Under the pieces are notes generated by a model. It did not search any database, was not told the origin of the DNA, and worked only from the letters and a program-made list of their open reading frames with translations. From Caballeronia sordidicola (GTDB lineage: Bacteria; Pseudomonadota; Gammaproteobacteria; Burkholderiales; Burkholderiaceae), in assembly GCF_002220365.1 (NCBI RefSeq), contig NZ_MTHB01000256.1, positions 1 to 64,000 of the forward strand: 64,000 nt of DNA, given 5' to 3'. The stretch's first letter is position 1. Each line of letters begins with the position of its first letter. Both the position numbers and the translations under genes were made by a program. This document shows, one piece after another, positions 26,200 to 36,710 of the stretch.

Positions 26200-27048
26200 A
26201 TGAAGATCACTCCAGATCACACCTGTCGGGTTTTCGGCTCGCCCTGGGCAGATGTCTATTGCACGGATATCAACAGCGCTCGCCACTACGGCAAACACTG
26301 GCACGCAACCTACGGTCTCGGGCTACTGGAGAGCGGTGCGCAAAGCTCCGCTAGCGGTCAAGGACAGGTCGAGGCCCACGCAGGCGACCTGATCACGACC
26401 AACCCCGGTGAAGTGCATGACGGCCGCCCGATTGGCGGCGCATCGCGTCGCTGGCGCATGGTGTATCTGGAGCCCGCGGTCATCGCTTCCATGTTGGGCG
26501 ATCCTCAGTCTCGCGCTGGCGCGGACGTGGCGCTCACGCGTCCTGTCATAGAGGACGCGCGACTCCGTGCGGCGCTGCGAGAACTGTTTCGGCGCGTGGA
26601 GAATGGCGGCGCCGGGCAGCCGCCGACCGACACCCATGTTCTCGCGTGTGAAGAATCCCTGGTCCAGACCTGCGCGCTCTTGTTGAACTTCCATTCGACA
26701 ACTCCGCCTGCCCGGGAAATCGAGGTTGACCTGAGACGGGTTCGCGAGCGGCTGGGCGATGACCTGCTTAATCCGCCAACGCTCGCTGAACTAGCCGCCA
26801 CGTCCGGCCTGAGTAAATACCAGGTGCTGCGCCGCTTCGAAAAAACGTATGGCATACCGCCCCATGCGTGGCTGCTGCAACAGCGCACCGAGCGGGCGCG
26901 TGGTTTGATTCGCAACGGACTTAGCCTGGCGCAAGCGGCTGCCGCTTGTGGCTTCGCGGATCAAAGCCACATGAACCGGCTTTTTATCCGTCATTTTGGA
27001 TTCACGCCTGGTGCGTGGCAGAAAGTTACCTTGCGCGCACTGCAATAA
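26200..27048 (+). CDS. AraC-family transcriptional regulator
   Basis: A 282-residue regulator with an N-terminal AraC-type cupin effector domain (HWHATYGLGLLESGA, HAGDLITTNPGEVHDG; residues about 30-90) and a C-terminal double helix-turn-helix (LAELAATSGLSKYQVLRRFEKTYG and AAAACGFADQSHMNRLF; about 185-280). Divergent from the ribose-type ABC importer across 313 bp, so it most likely senses the imported sugar and controls the transporter. No strong ribosome-binding site is seen; the ATG at 26200 gives the expected length. Confidence 0.88.
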   Translation: MKITPDHTCRVFGSPWADVYCTDINSARHYGKHWHATYGLGLLESGAQSSASGQGQVEAHAGDLITTNPGEVHDGRPIGGASRRWRMVYLEPAVIASMLGDPQSRAGADVALTRPVIEDARLRAALRELFRRVENGGAGQPPTDTHVLACEESLVQTCALLLNFHSTTPPAREIEVDLRRVRERLGDDLLNPPTLAELAATSGLSKYQVLRRFEKTYGIPPHAWLLQQRTERARGLIRNGLSLAQAAAACGFADQSHMNRLFIRHFGFTPGAWQKVTLRALQ

Positions 27049-27112
27049 CGTTCAAGACGAGGGCCAGAGTATTCGTGACACTGGGCCACCTACTTGAAGG
27101 AGGTCTGGATTC

Positions 27113-27913
27113 ATGGAAGCGTATGTACACGGTTATCAGTGGAACGAGAACGAACGCCTGCAAAACCAGGCGCGAACGCTCACTGACCTGCTGCACTCCG
27201 ATACGGTTTATCCTGCGGGGCAGACCGTGCTGGAGGCCGGATGCGGCGTTGGTGCGCAGACGGTTACGCTAGCCGCGCGCAGCCCGGCCGCTCGATTTAC
27301 TTCTATCGACATCAGTTCTCAGTCTATCGACGCAGCGCAACAAAAAATCCGCGCGGCCGGATTGACGAACGTCACGTTCCAGCAAGCCGATATCTTTTCG
27401 CTGCCGTTCGAACCTGAGTCTTTCGACCACGTTTTTGTCTGCTTCGTGCTGGAGCATCTCGGACAGCCGATGGAAGCGCTCATGCGGCTTAAGCGTTTGC
27501 TCAAGCCGGGCGGCACTATCACGGTCATTGAAGGGGATCACGGTTCGACCTATTTCTATCCGGACAGCCCTGCGGCCCGGGCCGCCATCCAGTGCCAAAT
27601 CTCGTTGCAACAGCAAGCGGGCGGCAACGCGCTTATCGGCAGGCAGTTATATCCGCTGATGAACGCCGCAGGTTTCAACCAGGTTCACGTGTCGCCGCGC
27701 GTGGTGTACGCGGACTCGAGCCGGCCCGATCTGGTGGACGGATTCACACGGAAGACCTTCACCGCAATGATCGAGGGCGTGCGTACATCGGCAATATCGG
27801 CCGGCCTGATCAAGCCTGAAGATTTCGATGACGGTGTCCGGGATCTGCATCGGACCACTCAAGACGATGGCGTGTTTTGCTACACGTTCTTTAAGGGCGT
27901 GGGGCATAACTGA
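27113..27913 (+). CDS. class I SAM-dependent methyltransferase
   Basis: A 266-residue methyltransferase. Motif I is VLEAGCGVGAQTVTLA (residues about 41-56), motif II FTSIDIS, and the post-I motifs VTFQQADIFSLPF and FDHVFVCFVLEHL are standard. GGAGG lies nine bases before the ATG. UbiE/Coq5-type in general shape, but there are no pathway neighbours to fix the substrate. It follows the AraC gene by 64 bp and may be co-transcribed with it. Confidence 0.85.
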   Translation: MEAYVHGYQWNENERLQNQARTLTDLLHSDTVYPAGQTVLEAGCGVGAQTVTLAARSPAARFTSIDISSQSIDAAQQKIRAAGLTNVTFQQADIFSLPFEPESFDHVFVCFVLEHLGQPMEALMRLKRLLKPGGTITVIEGDHGSTYFYPDSPAARAAIQCQISLQQQAGGNALIGRQLYPLMNAAGFNQVHVSPRVVYADSSRPDLVDGFTRKTFTAMIEGVRTSAISAGLIKPEDFDDGVRDLHRTTQDDGVFCYTFFKGVGHN

Positions 27914-27980
27914 GATCGGTTGAGCGCTATCCAAGGCTGCTGCCTCGCCTGGTGCACATGATTGCAGCACGGCCCGTTCG

Positions 27981-28018
27981 GCCGTCGCGAGTCACGCATT
28001 CGCGTGACTCGCGACGGC
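27981..28018. terminator. bidirectional terminator, 17-bp perfect stem
   Basis: GCCGTCGCGAGTCACGC (27981-27997) and its exact complement (28002-28018) flank an ATTC loop. It lies between the convergent methyltransferase and copC. There is no T-run, but the stem is very stable and symmetric. Confidence 0.65.
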
Positions 28019-28031
28019 GGTCGGTCCTTAG

Positions 28032-28409
28032 CTACTTGACCGTGAAACTGTAATGCCCCTGGGTGCGATGCCCGTCGTCGGCGACGGCAACCCAGGCGAC
28101 CGAATAGACACCGGGCGTCAACGCATTCAGCGCAACCGACATATGTTTCTTGTCCGCCGGATCGACGACTGACTTTGCGCTGGTGACAGGCTTGCCCTGC
28201 GCATCGGTCACGGCGATCGAACTGAAGGCGGGTTCGAGTCCGTCGTCGAACTCGACCGCCACTTCCTTTTGCGAAGTCGACACGGTGGCTCCAGCGCCCG
28301 GCTCCTGATGCTGTGGATAGGCGTGCGCTTGAGCGAGTTGTGCACTCGCGAGAGCGGCTGCAGCAACTAACGTACGCACGGTGGCGGAGTTCAAAAGAGC
28401 GATTTTCAT
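28032..28409 (-). CDS. copC: CopC-domain copper-binding periplasmic protein
   Basis: A 125-residue secreted protein. After a signal peptide (cleavage near QAHA, residue 29) the mature chain starts with the histidine motif HAYPQHQEPGAGA, and ends with DDGHRTQGHYSFTV. These are the conserved ends of the CopC/YobA beta-barrel that binds Cu(II). Its ATG overlaps the stop of the upstream gene as ATGA, so the two are translationally coupled. No copD or copA/B is adjacent, which is a reduced version of the cop locus. Confidence 0.88.
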   Translation of the reverse strand: MKIALLNSATVRTLVAAAALASAQLAQAHAYPQHQEPGAGATVSTSQKEVAVEFDDGLEPAFSSIAVTDAQGKPVTSAKSVVDPADKKHMSVALNALTPGVYSVAWVAVADDGHRTQGHYSFTVK

Positions 28410-29329
28410 GGATTGAAGAGTGGCTTGCCGACAGAGTTAGGGAAGATATCGTCGAAATACAGATGTGCCTGCAGCAGGATCCCGACGTGGTTGCCCGTCG
28501 CGCGATTGACCGGGATCTGCGCTTCGATACCTAGCTGACCATAGCGGTTGAGCCAGATGAAACCGGGATTGATGGTTCCTGTCGTATGGCCGGAACACGG
28601 ACCCGCCGTGCAGGTGTTCATCGGGAATTCGACCACCGGAATCAGGTTGGCGAGCGGCTGCGGCAAGCCGAGGTCTTTCACCTGCTGCTGCAGATACGGA
28701 ATGCTGTACTGCAGCGTCGTGCCCCAGTCGAGCGAGTTCGGTGATGATCGCGATGTCGTCAGGTTAGGTCCGATTTCACCCGTGATTGCGAATGGTTTCA
28801 GGATGCCGAGACTCGAGGGAAGGTCGCCGAAGCCCTTGCCGAAATAGACTGTTGGCGTGATGGTGGAAGACGAATCGCCAATCGCGCGAGCGCCTGTGCC
28901 GCCCAGTTCGGTGTTCACGCCGACCGATGCCATGAACTCATGGCGAGCGTTGGAATAGGCCAGATATTTGAGGCCAAGCGTTATGTTGTCGAAGCCCTTT
29001 GCGGAACCGCCGTTGGGCGCGTTCTGCGTGACGTAGGCGCTGGCAATGCTGAACGCCAGATTCGACGTAATCAGCTTGTCCCATTCGAACGAGGCGGTGT
29101 TGACGTTCATGTTGTCACCGTCGTCCGTCGGGCTCTTGATGTGGCCGTACTGGAAGTCGAACTCATCGCCAACGCCAGGGTCGTCCACGGCCATCGTGGC
29201 GGGGAAGACCCGATCGCCGACCACCGCATGTGCCCAGGTGCCGGGTGAACCTGCAAGGCAGGCGGCACCGGCCGCCCACATAAGCGCGGCGCGTGCAGGC
29301 GCCGCGTGCCGCTTGAGAAGCGTACGCAT
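28406..29329 (-). CDS. putative outer-membrane protein linked to CopC
   Basis: A 307-residue exported protein with a signal peptide (cleavage near TWAHA, about residue 34). The remainder has alternating beta-type sequence (ITLGLKYLAYSNARHEFMASVGVNTELGG, LDWGTTLQYSIPYLQQQV) and ends with LLQAHLYFDDIFPNSVG, suggesting a small outer-membrane barrel. I cannot name the family with certainty; MetA/phenol-type barrel proteins are similar in style. Translational coupling to copC and the DUF2946 gene upstream point to metal, perhaps copper, physiology. Confidence 0.6.
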   Translation of the reverse strand: MRTLLKRHAAPARAALMWAAGAACLAGSPGTWAHAVVGDRVFPATMAVDDPGVGDEFDFQYGHIKSPTDDGDNMNVNTASFEWDKLITSNLAFSIASAYVTQNAPNGGSAKGFDNITLGLKYLAYSNARHEFMASVGVNTELGGTGARAIGDSSSTITPTVYFGKGFGDLPSSLGILKPFAITGEIGPNLTTSRSSPNSLDWGTTLQYSIPYLQQQVKDLGLPQPLANLIPVVEFPMNTCTAGPCSGHTTGTINPGFIWLNRYGQLGIEAQIPVNRATGNHVGILLQAHLYFDDIFPNSVGKPLFNP

Positions 29330-29446
29330 TGTGATTCCTTTGTCATGATCGTTGTGAGCGCGCTATCGAACGCTGTCGTGTCTGGCACGCGACGGCATCG
29401 CGCAGCTGTGAGCCGCGCGAATGATAGGCACGAAATGAGTCAGTGA

Positions 29447-29827
29447 TCAGGAAACGACAGGAGGCGCGCGAGGTTGGGCGGCAATGAAAAGCGGCACCGC
29501 GCGAACGGCCGCGCGTACCACGGGAAGCGGAGCACTGGTCACCGACACGGCGGCGGCAAAGGCCACCGTGGAACCGGTCAGGATGGGGAAGTGCGCGAGC
29601 AGGCCGCAGTAAGCGCAAGCCTGCCAATGCAGTGCGCCGGGGTGTGAGGAGGGGTCTGCATTCCCCGGTTCACTAAAGGCCGGGTCCGCTGAACAATACG
29701 TGCTCAGTGCTTGCCCTAGCCGGTCGTGCGCGGCTAGCGCATGCGATATTGTCGGCGCGATCGAAGTCATCAGGATTGCTAGCAATCCCAGGATACTTCC
29801 GATCTTCTTTAGGCGGCGGCGAAACAT
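29447..29827 (-). CDS. DUF2946 family protein
   Basis: A 126-residue protein with an N-terminal hydrophobic segment (LGLLAILMTSIAPTISHALA, a signal or anchor) and a HWQACAYCGLLAHFP motif containing a CxxC, the DUF2946 hallmark. A second hydrophobic stretch follows. Members are common next to copper genes in Burkholderia and Pseudomonas. It is 117 bp upstream of the outer-membrane-like gene and on the same strand as copC, so this is probably a small copper-responsive operon. Confidence 0.75.
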   Translation of the reverse strand: MFRRRLKKIGSILGLLAILMTSIAPTISHALAAHDRLGQALSTYCSADPAFSEPGNADPSSHPGALHWQACAYCGLLAHFPILTGSTVAFAAAVSVTSAPLPVVRAAVRAVPLFIAAQPRAPPVVS

Positions 29828-29994
29828 GCTGTGATCAGCACCGGACAGTCGATGATATGGCGCCGATTATGCCACGCGTTAATCAATTCAAAACGCAATA
29901 ATTATCACGCGGCCTAAAGGTGCCTGAAGAGACGTTTGAGGTCGTACTGCAGGTACATGTTCAGGAGTATTGCCTCACGCGGGGCGTTAGGCGC

Positions 29995-31326
29995 TCAGGC
30001 GCTTGGCAGGCCAGGAATGTCCACGCCGAATGTTTGCAGCAAGAGGATTACGTTGAGGGACAACACCGCGAAGGCCGCCACAATGGCCACGAATTTGACT
30101 AGTGTCCGGTTCTTGTACGAGCCCATGACATCGGTCCGGCACGTGAACCAAACGAGTGCCGCCATGGGAAAAGGCAGCGCGAGACTGAGCACGACCTGAC
30201 TCATGACCAGCGCCTGCGTAGCATTCACGCCCAGCCAGACCACGACGAAACTCGGCACCATCGTAATCGCGCGACGCAGCCATAGCGGGATGCGAAAGCC
30301 GACAAACCCCTGCATGATCATTTGACCGGCCATGGTTCCCACGACTGAACTGGAAATGCCCGACGCGATCAGCGACAGCAGGAAAATGCCCGCAGCGGCA
30401 ATACCCAGTAGCGGTGCGAGCGTGTGATAGGCGGTCTCGATCTCGGCCACTTCCGGATGACCCGAGTGAAACGCGCCGGACGCCATGATGACCATGGCCA
30501 TGTTGATCATGCCCGCAATCGTCAGCGCAATGATCACTTCCAGGTTTGAGAACGTGAGCAGCCTTTTGCGTTCGCCTTCAGTCTTGGGGGGATGGCGGCC
30601 CTGGGTGAGTCCCGAATGAAGGAAGAGCGCGTGCGGCATGACCGTCGCGCCGACAATACCCACCGCTATGGTCACCGCTTGCGCATCGGGTAAGTCCGGC
30701 TTGAACAGATGCAGTCCGACCTGGCCCCAGGCTACCGGCGCAATGAAGAGCTCCGCGAGGTAAGACAAGCCGATGATGCCGACCAGCGCGCCAATGATCA
30801 ACTCCAGCGGCCGGTATCCCGCTTTCTCGAAGAACAACAAGCCATACGTCACGATTGCCGTGACGATCATGCCGATCAGCAGCGGCATGTGAAAAAGCAA
30901 ACTCAGGCCGATTGCGCCGCCCAGGAACTCGGCCAGGTCGGTGGCCATGGCCGCGACTTCGCTGACGGCCCACATCACATAAACGAGCGGTTTGGGTAAA
31001 TGATCCCTGCATAACTCCGCGAGATTGCGTCCGGTGACAATTCCCAGTTTTGCGGAAAGTGACTGGAATAACATGGCAATGACGTTTGCCAGCAGCACAA
31101 CCCACAATAATCCGTACCCGTATCGCGCGCCGGCCTGGATATTGGTCGCGAAATTACCCGGGTCCATATAAGCCACGGAGACCACCACCGCCGGTCCGGC
31201 AAAGGGCAGGAGCACCGACCAGCCCGTGCGGCGGCCTTCCAGCACATCGCGCATGGCGAGTGTCGTACTGTCGCTCATCGATCGGCTAGTTTCAGCGCGG
31301 ACACGGTCATCCATTGCTTGACTCAA
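29995..31326 (-). CDS. mntH: Nramp-family divalent metal transporter
   Basis: A 443-residue inner-membrane Mn2+/Fe2+:H+ symporter with 11 hydrophobic segments. The metal-site motif of TM1 is MDPGNFATN (around residues 54-62) and TM6 has the matching MPHALFLHS. These are the metal-ligating residues of MntH. The start may be the ATG at 31326 or the internal ATG 16 codons on; there is no clear ribosome-binding site for either. It stands alone, downstream of an AT-rich leader with a spaced inverted repeat. Confidence 0.92.
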   Translation of the reverse strand: MSQAMDDRVRAETSRSMSDSTTLAMRDVLEGRRTGWSVLLPFAGPAVVVSVAYMDPGNFATNIQAGARYGYGLLWVVLLANVIAMLFQSLSAKLGIVTGRNLAELCRDHLPKPLVYVMWAVSEVAAMATDLAEFLGGAIGLSLLFHMPLLIGMIVTAIVTYGLLFFEKAGYRPLELIIGALVGIIGLSYLAELFIAPVAWGQVGLHLFKPDLPDAQAVTIAVGIVGATVMPHALFLHSGLTQGRHPPKTEGERKRLLTFSNLEVIIALTIAGMINMAMVIMASGAFHSGHPEVAEIETAYHTLAPLLGIAAAGIFLLSLIASGISSSVVGTMAGQMIMQGFVGFRIPLWLRRAITMVPSFVVVWLGVNATQALVMSQVVLSLALPFPMAALVWFTCRTDVMGSYKNRTLVKFVAIVAAFAVLSLNVILLLQTFGVDIPGLPSA

Positions 31327-31401
31327 TACGTTAAAGATAATGGGTTGCTCTGCGCGAACCGGATTAAGGTCGTCATTGCGGCATCACATGCAGTGCATTT
31401 A

Positions 31402-31439
31402 ATTGCTTAGCCCGACAGCAAATTAGCGCGTTAAGCAAT
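31402..31439. promoter_or_regulatory. spaced inverted repeat upstream of mntH
   Basis: ATTGCTTA (31402-31409) and TAAGCAAT (31432-31439) are exact complements 22 bp apart, in AT-rich DNA between mntH and the broken propeller gene. Could be an operator for either; not assigned. Confidence 0.4.
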
Positions 31440-31460
31440 CAGAGCACAGTTTTAGCCTTT

Positions 31461-31938
31461 TTGGGCATTCTCGTTGTTATTCCTTTCAATGTGCTTAGCA
31501 CTGCAATCAGAAACCTTTCGATAACGGCGGTTGTTACCTTGCTTTTCCATCATTTCGCTTTAGCAGAGCCGCCGGCCACTTCCAAAGTCATCGTGCTCGA
31601 CTCCGGTGAGGCGCAGTTCAGCTTGATCGACGAAGCGAACCGAAAGGTCGTTGGGACCGAGCCGACAGGCAAGGAACCCCATCACTTGATGGTGACGCCG
31701 GATGGCAATTCGCTCATGGTCGCCGACTCGGTATCGAATGATCTGATCTTTGGGCCCCGATGACATGGAATTGTCCGCCGATCGCAAGACGCTTTGGGTG
31801 ACCTTCCGTTTTGCGCGCGACGTTGGCGTGATCGATCTCAACAGCCGCAAGCTGATCGACACCATCGCACCCGGACGTTCGCCGCATGAGCTTTATTTTG
31901 CGGATCGTGCCCCCGTGTACGCACCGAATCCGGATTGA
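31461..31938 (+). pseudogene. broken YVTN beta-propeller protein
   Basis: Two frames (31461-31763 and 31750-31938) carry pieces of one surface or periplasmic YVTN-type beta-propeller: a leader-like start, then VIVLDSGEAQFSLID, EPHHLMVTPDGNSLMVAD, SNDLIF; and GPDDMELSADRKTLWVTF, VGVIDLNSRKLIDTI, GRSPHELYF. The join at about 31750 shifts frame and several blades are missing, so a deletion plus frameshift is likely. It also ends early. Not expected to be functional. Confidence 0.65.
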
Positions 31939-32012
31939 CCATGCGCGGTGTTTTAATCCGGCCTGGTTGAACCACCGAAACGGCGCAAAGCCCGGTTATC
32001 CTGAATGGGCCA

Positions 32013-32041
32013 GAAGGCTGGCAACGGGCTTGCCAGCCTTC
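32013..32041. terminator. 12-bp perfect stem-loop
   Basis: GAAGGCTGGCAA (32013-32024) and TTGCCAGCCTTC (32030-32041) with a CGGGC loop, followed by AT-rich DNA. Probably the terminator left from the broken propeller gene. Confidence 0.6.
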
Positions 32042-32336
32042 ACAATAATAATTTATTCGCCACTTGCTGCAGCATCGACAAGCCTCGACAAATGCGTCCT
32101 GGCGTCGTGAATATTGACGGTTTGCATATTTGCTTCCAATGGGCTAACGCCCTGTTCATCCACGCACCATCGGCGCGTACGCCAGCGCGCCCGTCTTATT
32201 CCTGTGTTGAGTCTTCATCGGTAGTGCCGTGCCCGCCAAGGCGCTACATCGGACCGGGCACCCGGCTCGGCTTCACGCGCAGATAAATCCGCAAGCCCTT
32301 CAAACGCCCCCACGCCCCGCCTGACTCCCCAGCGTC

Positions 32337-32353
32337 TTTACACTTTCTTTATA
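32337..32353. promoter_or_regulatory. KdpE-box-like element of the kdp operon
   Basis: TTTACACTTTCTTTATA is a T-rich direct repeat (TTTACA, N5, TTTATA) very like the KdpE site known from the E. coli kdpFABC promoter, with the two half-sites swapped. It lies about 85 bp before the first start of the operon. Confidence 0.6.
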
Positions 32354-32437
32354 TCCCCGGCAGTTCTCTTTTCCGGTCGTTTACGCGCGATCAACTAACC
32401 TTCAGCACGTCCAAATCCGCTACGGGAGATCAAAACA

Positions 32438-32542
32438 ATGGACCTGCTATATATCGCCGGCATCATCGCCTTCTGGGCAGTGTGCGCGGCCCTGACCATC
32501 GGTTGCGACAAATTGCGTCGCGCCCCGGGAGGTCGTCCATGA
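32438..32542 (+). CDS. 34-residue membrane microprotein preceding kdpF
   Basis: A very short gene, 34 codons, encoding one hydrophobic helix (MDLLYIAGIIAFWAVCAALT) and a basic tail (DKLRRAPGGRP). GGGAG lies nine bases before the ATG, and its stop overlaps the kdpF start as ATGA, so it is coupled to the potassium operon. Function unknown; it may stabilise the Kdp complex like KdpF, with which it shares size and topology. Confidence 0.6.
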   Translation: MDLLYIAGIIAFWAVCAALTIGCDKLRRAPGGRP

Positions 32543-32634
32543 CCACCTGGATGCTGTTGCTGGCAGGTGCTTCGACTCTGCTCTTGTTCGTGTACCTCGT
32601 GTACGCACTATTGCGTGCGGAGGATCTGGAATGA
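32539..32634 (+). CDS. kdpF: K+-transporting ATPase subunit F
   Basis: A 31-residue single-helix peptide (MTTWMLLLAGASTLLLFVYL, then VYALLRAEDLE). The ending LLRAED and length match KdpF, which stabilises the KdpABC complex in the membrane. It overlaps both neighbours by ATGA junctions (start with the microprotein stop, stop with the kdpA start). Confidence 0.85.
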   Translation: MTTWMLLLAGASTLLLFVYLVYALLRAEDLE

Positions 32635-34439
32635 ACGCCAATACCGTATTTCAAACGGGCCTTTATATCGTCGTGCTGATCGCGCTTGCGATTCCGCTCG
32701 GTCGATACATGACCTCCGTCCTCGATGGCTCGTCTGTCGTTGTTCGACGCATCGGCCGTCCAGTCGAAGCGCTGCTTTACAAGCTTGCCGGCGTAGACGA
32801 AAAGTCGGAAATGTCGTGGAAGCACTACGCATTCGCCGTGCTTGCGTTCAACGCACTCGGCGTGCTCGTCGTGTACGGATTCATGCGCTTGCAACAGTGG
32901 TTGCCGTCCAACCCGCAGGCCTTCGGTGCCATGACCCCGGACGCCGCGTTCAACACGGCGGTCAGCTTCGTGACCAACACGAACTGGCAAGACTACACGC
33001 CTGAGTCGACCGCGAGCTATCTCTCGCAGATGGTCGGCCTGACCGTGCAGAACTTCTTCTCGGCCGCGACCGGCATTGCCGTTGTCGTCGCGCTGATTCG
33101 CGGCTTCGCACGTCATACGGCAACGACAATCGGCAACTTCTGGGTCGACCTGACGCGTATCACGCTGTACATCCTCGCGCCGCTGGCGACGGTGATCGCG
33201 CTGGTGTTCGTGAGCCAGGGCGCGATCCAGAACTTCGAGTCGTACCAGGACGTCGCCACGCTTCAAGTGACGACTTACCAGACGCCGAAGACAGATGCGC
33301 AGGGCAATCCGGTCAAGGATGCCAAGGGCAATCCGGTGATGGTGGACAACAAGGCCGACAAGCAGACGATCGCCATGGGCCCGGTTGCCTCGCAAGAAGC
33401 GATCAAGATGCTCGGCACGAATGGCGGCGGGTTCTTTAACGCCAACTCCGCGCATCCGTACGAAAACCCGACGCCGTTCTCCAACTTCGTCCAGATGATC
33501 GCCATGCTCGTCATTCCGGCGGCGCTGTGCGTGGTGTTCGGACGCATGGTGGGCGACAGGCGGCAGGGCTACGCCATCCTCGCTGCGATGACCATCGCGT
33601 TCACCATCGCATGCTGGGGTGAAATCTCATTCGAGCAGGCCGGCAATCCGCTGTTCACGTCACTGCATGTGGATCAAAGCGCATCAGCGATGCAGTCAGG
33701 CGGCAACACCGAAGGCAAGGAAACACGCTTTGGTATTGCGCAGTCGGGCATCTTCACGGTCGCCACCACGGCGGCTTCCTGCGGTGCTGTGAACAACGCG
33801 CATGACTCGCTGACGCCGATGGGCGGCTTCGTACCCCTGTTGTTGATCCAGCTTGGTGAAGTGATCTTCGGCGGCGTGGGGTCGGGCTTATACGGAATGC
33901 TGGTCTTCGCCATGCTCGCGGTATTCGTCGCCGGCCTGATGATTGGCCGAACGCCTGAATACATCGGCAAGAAGATTGAGTCGTACGAGATGAAGATGGT
34001 GGCGATCGTCGTGTTGCTGACGCCGTTCCTGGTGCTGCTTGGTGCGTCGATTGGCGTGCTGACGGCAGCGGGGCAAGCGGGTATATCGAACCCCGGGCCG
34101 CACGGATTCTCCGAGATTCTCTACGCCTATAGCTCCGCCGCCAACAATAATGGCAGCGCCTTCGCGGGCCTCACGGTAAGCACGCCGTTCTACAACATCT
34201 CGACCGGCATTGCCATGTGGTTCGGCCGCTTCGGTTCGATCATCCCGGTGCTGGCCATTGCCGGTGCGCTTGCCGCTAAAAAGCGTATTGCCACTACGGC
34301 CGGCAGCTTGCCGACCCACGGTCCGCTGTTCGTCGTGTTGCTGCTCGGCACAGTCGTGCTGGTTGGTGCACTGACGTATGTACCCGCGCTTGCGCTGGGT
34401 CCCGTGGTCGAGCATCTGATGATGCTCTCGGGCAAATAA
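32631..34439 (+). CDS. kdpA: K+-transporting ATPase subunit A
   Basis: The 602-residue channel-like subunit of the high-affinity KdpFABC potassium pump, inner membrane, about 10 helices. The four pore-loop regions are visible: TNTNWQ, GTNGGGFFNANSAHP, TAASCGAVNNAHDS and SSAANNNGSAFAGL, which form the K+ selectivity filter. Slightly longer than the E. coli protein (557) because of an insert with KTDAQGNPVKDAKGNPVM around residue 225. Start overlaps kdpF. Confidence 0.97.
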   Translation: MNANTVFQTGLYIVVLIALAIPLGRYMTSVLDGSSVVVRRIGRPVEALLYKLAGVDEKSEMSWKHYAFAVLAFNALGVLVVYGFMRLQQWLPSNPQAFGAMTPDAAFNTAVSFVTNTNWQDYTPESTASYLSQMVGLTVQNFFSAATGIAVVVALIRGFARHTATTIGNFWVDLTRITLYILAPLATVIALVFVSQGAIQNFESYQDVATLQVTTYQTPKTDAQGNPVKDAKGNPVMVDNKADKQTIAMGPVASQEAIKMLGTNGGGFFNANSAHPYENPTPFSNFVQMIAMLVIPAALCVVFGRMVGDRRQGYAILAAMTIAFTIACWGEISFEQAGNPLFTSLHVDQSASAMQSGGNTEGKETRFGIAQSGIFTVATTAASCGAVNNAHDSLTPMGGFVPLLLIQLGEVIFGGVGSGLYGMLVFAMLAVFVAGLMIGRTPEYIGKKIESYEMKMVAIVVLLTPFLVLLGASIGVLTAAGQAGISNPGPHGFSEILYAYSSAANNNGSAFAGLTVSTPFYNISTGIAMWFGRFGSIIPVLAIAGALAAKKRIATTAGSLPTHGPLFVVLLLGTVVLVGALTYVPALALGPVVEHLMMLSGK

Positions 34440-34463
34440 GCGGTCACTGATACAGAGGAAAGT

Positions 34464-36620
<2,157 letters not shown>

Positions 36621-36710
36621 CCGACCAAGCAGCGTGAGCCGGGTTTGCCTGAGGCATACCCGGCGGCTGCCACCTTCGGTCTTATAACAATCTAACTGGA
36701 TTGAATCATC

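Larger units (their letters stand above)
31939..32437. other. intergenic region before kdp
   Basis: 499 bp without a supported gene. It holds a terminator-like hairpin (32013-32041) and, near the right end, a KdpE-box-like element (32337-32353). The middle part shows nothing recognisable. Confidence 0.6.

Noticed and set aside
32463..33455. 330-residue minus-strand frame opposite kdpA
   Set aside because: Opposite the strongly conserved KdpA pore region.
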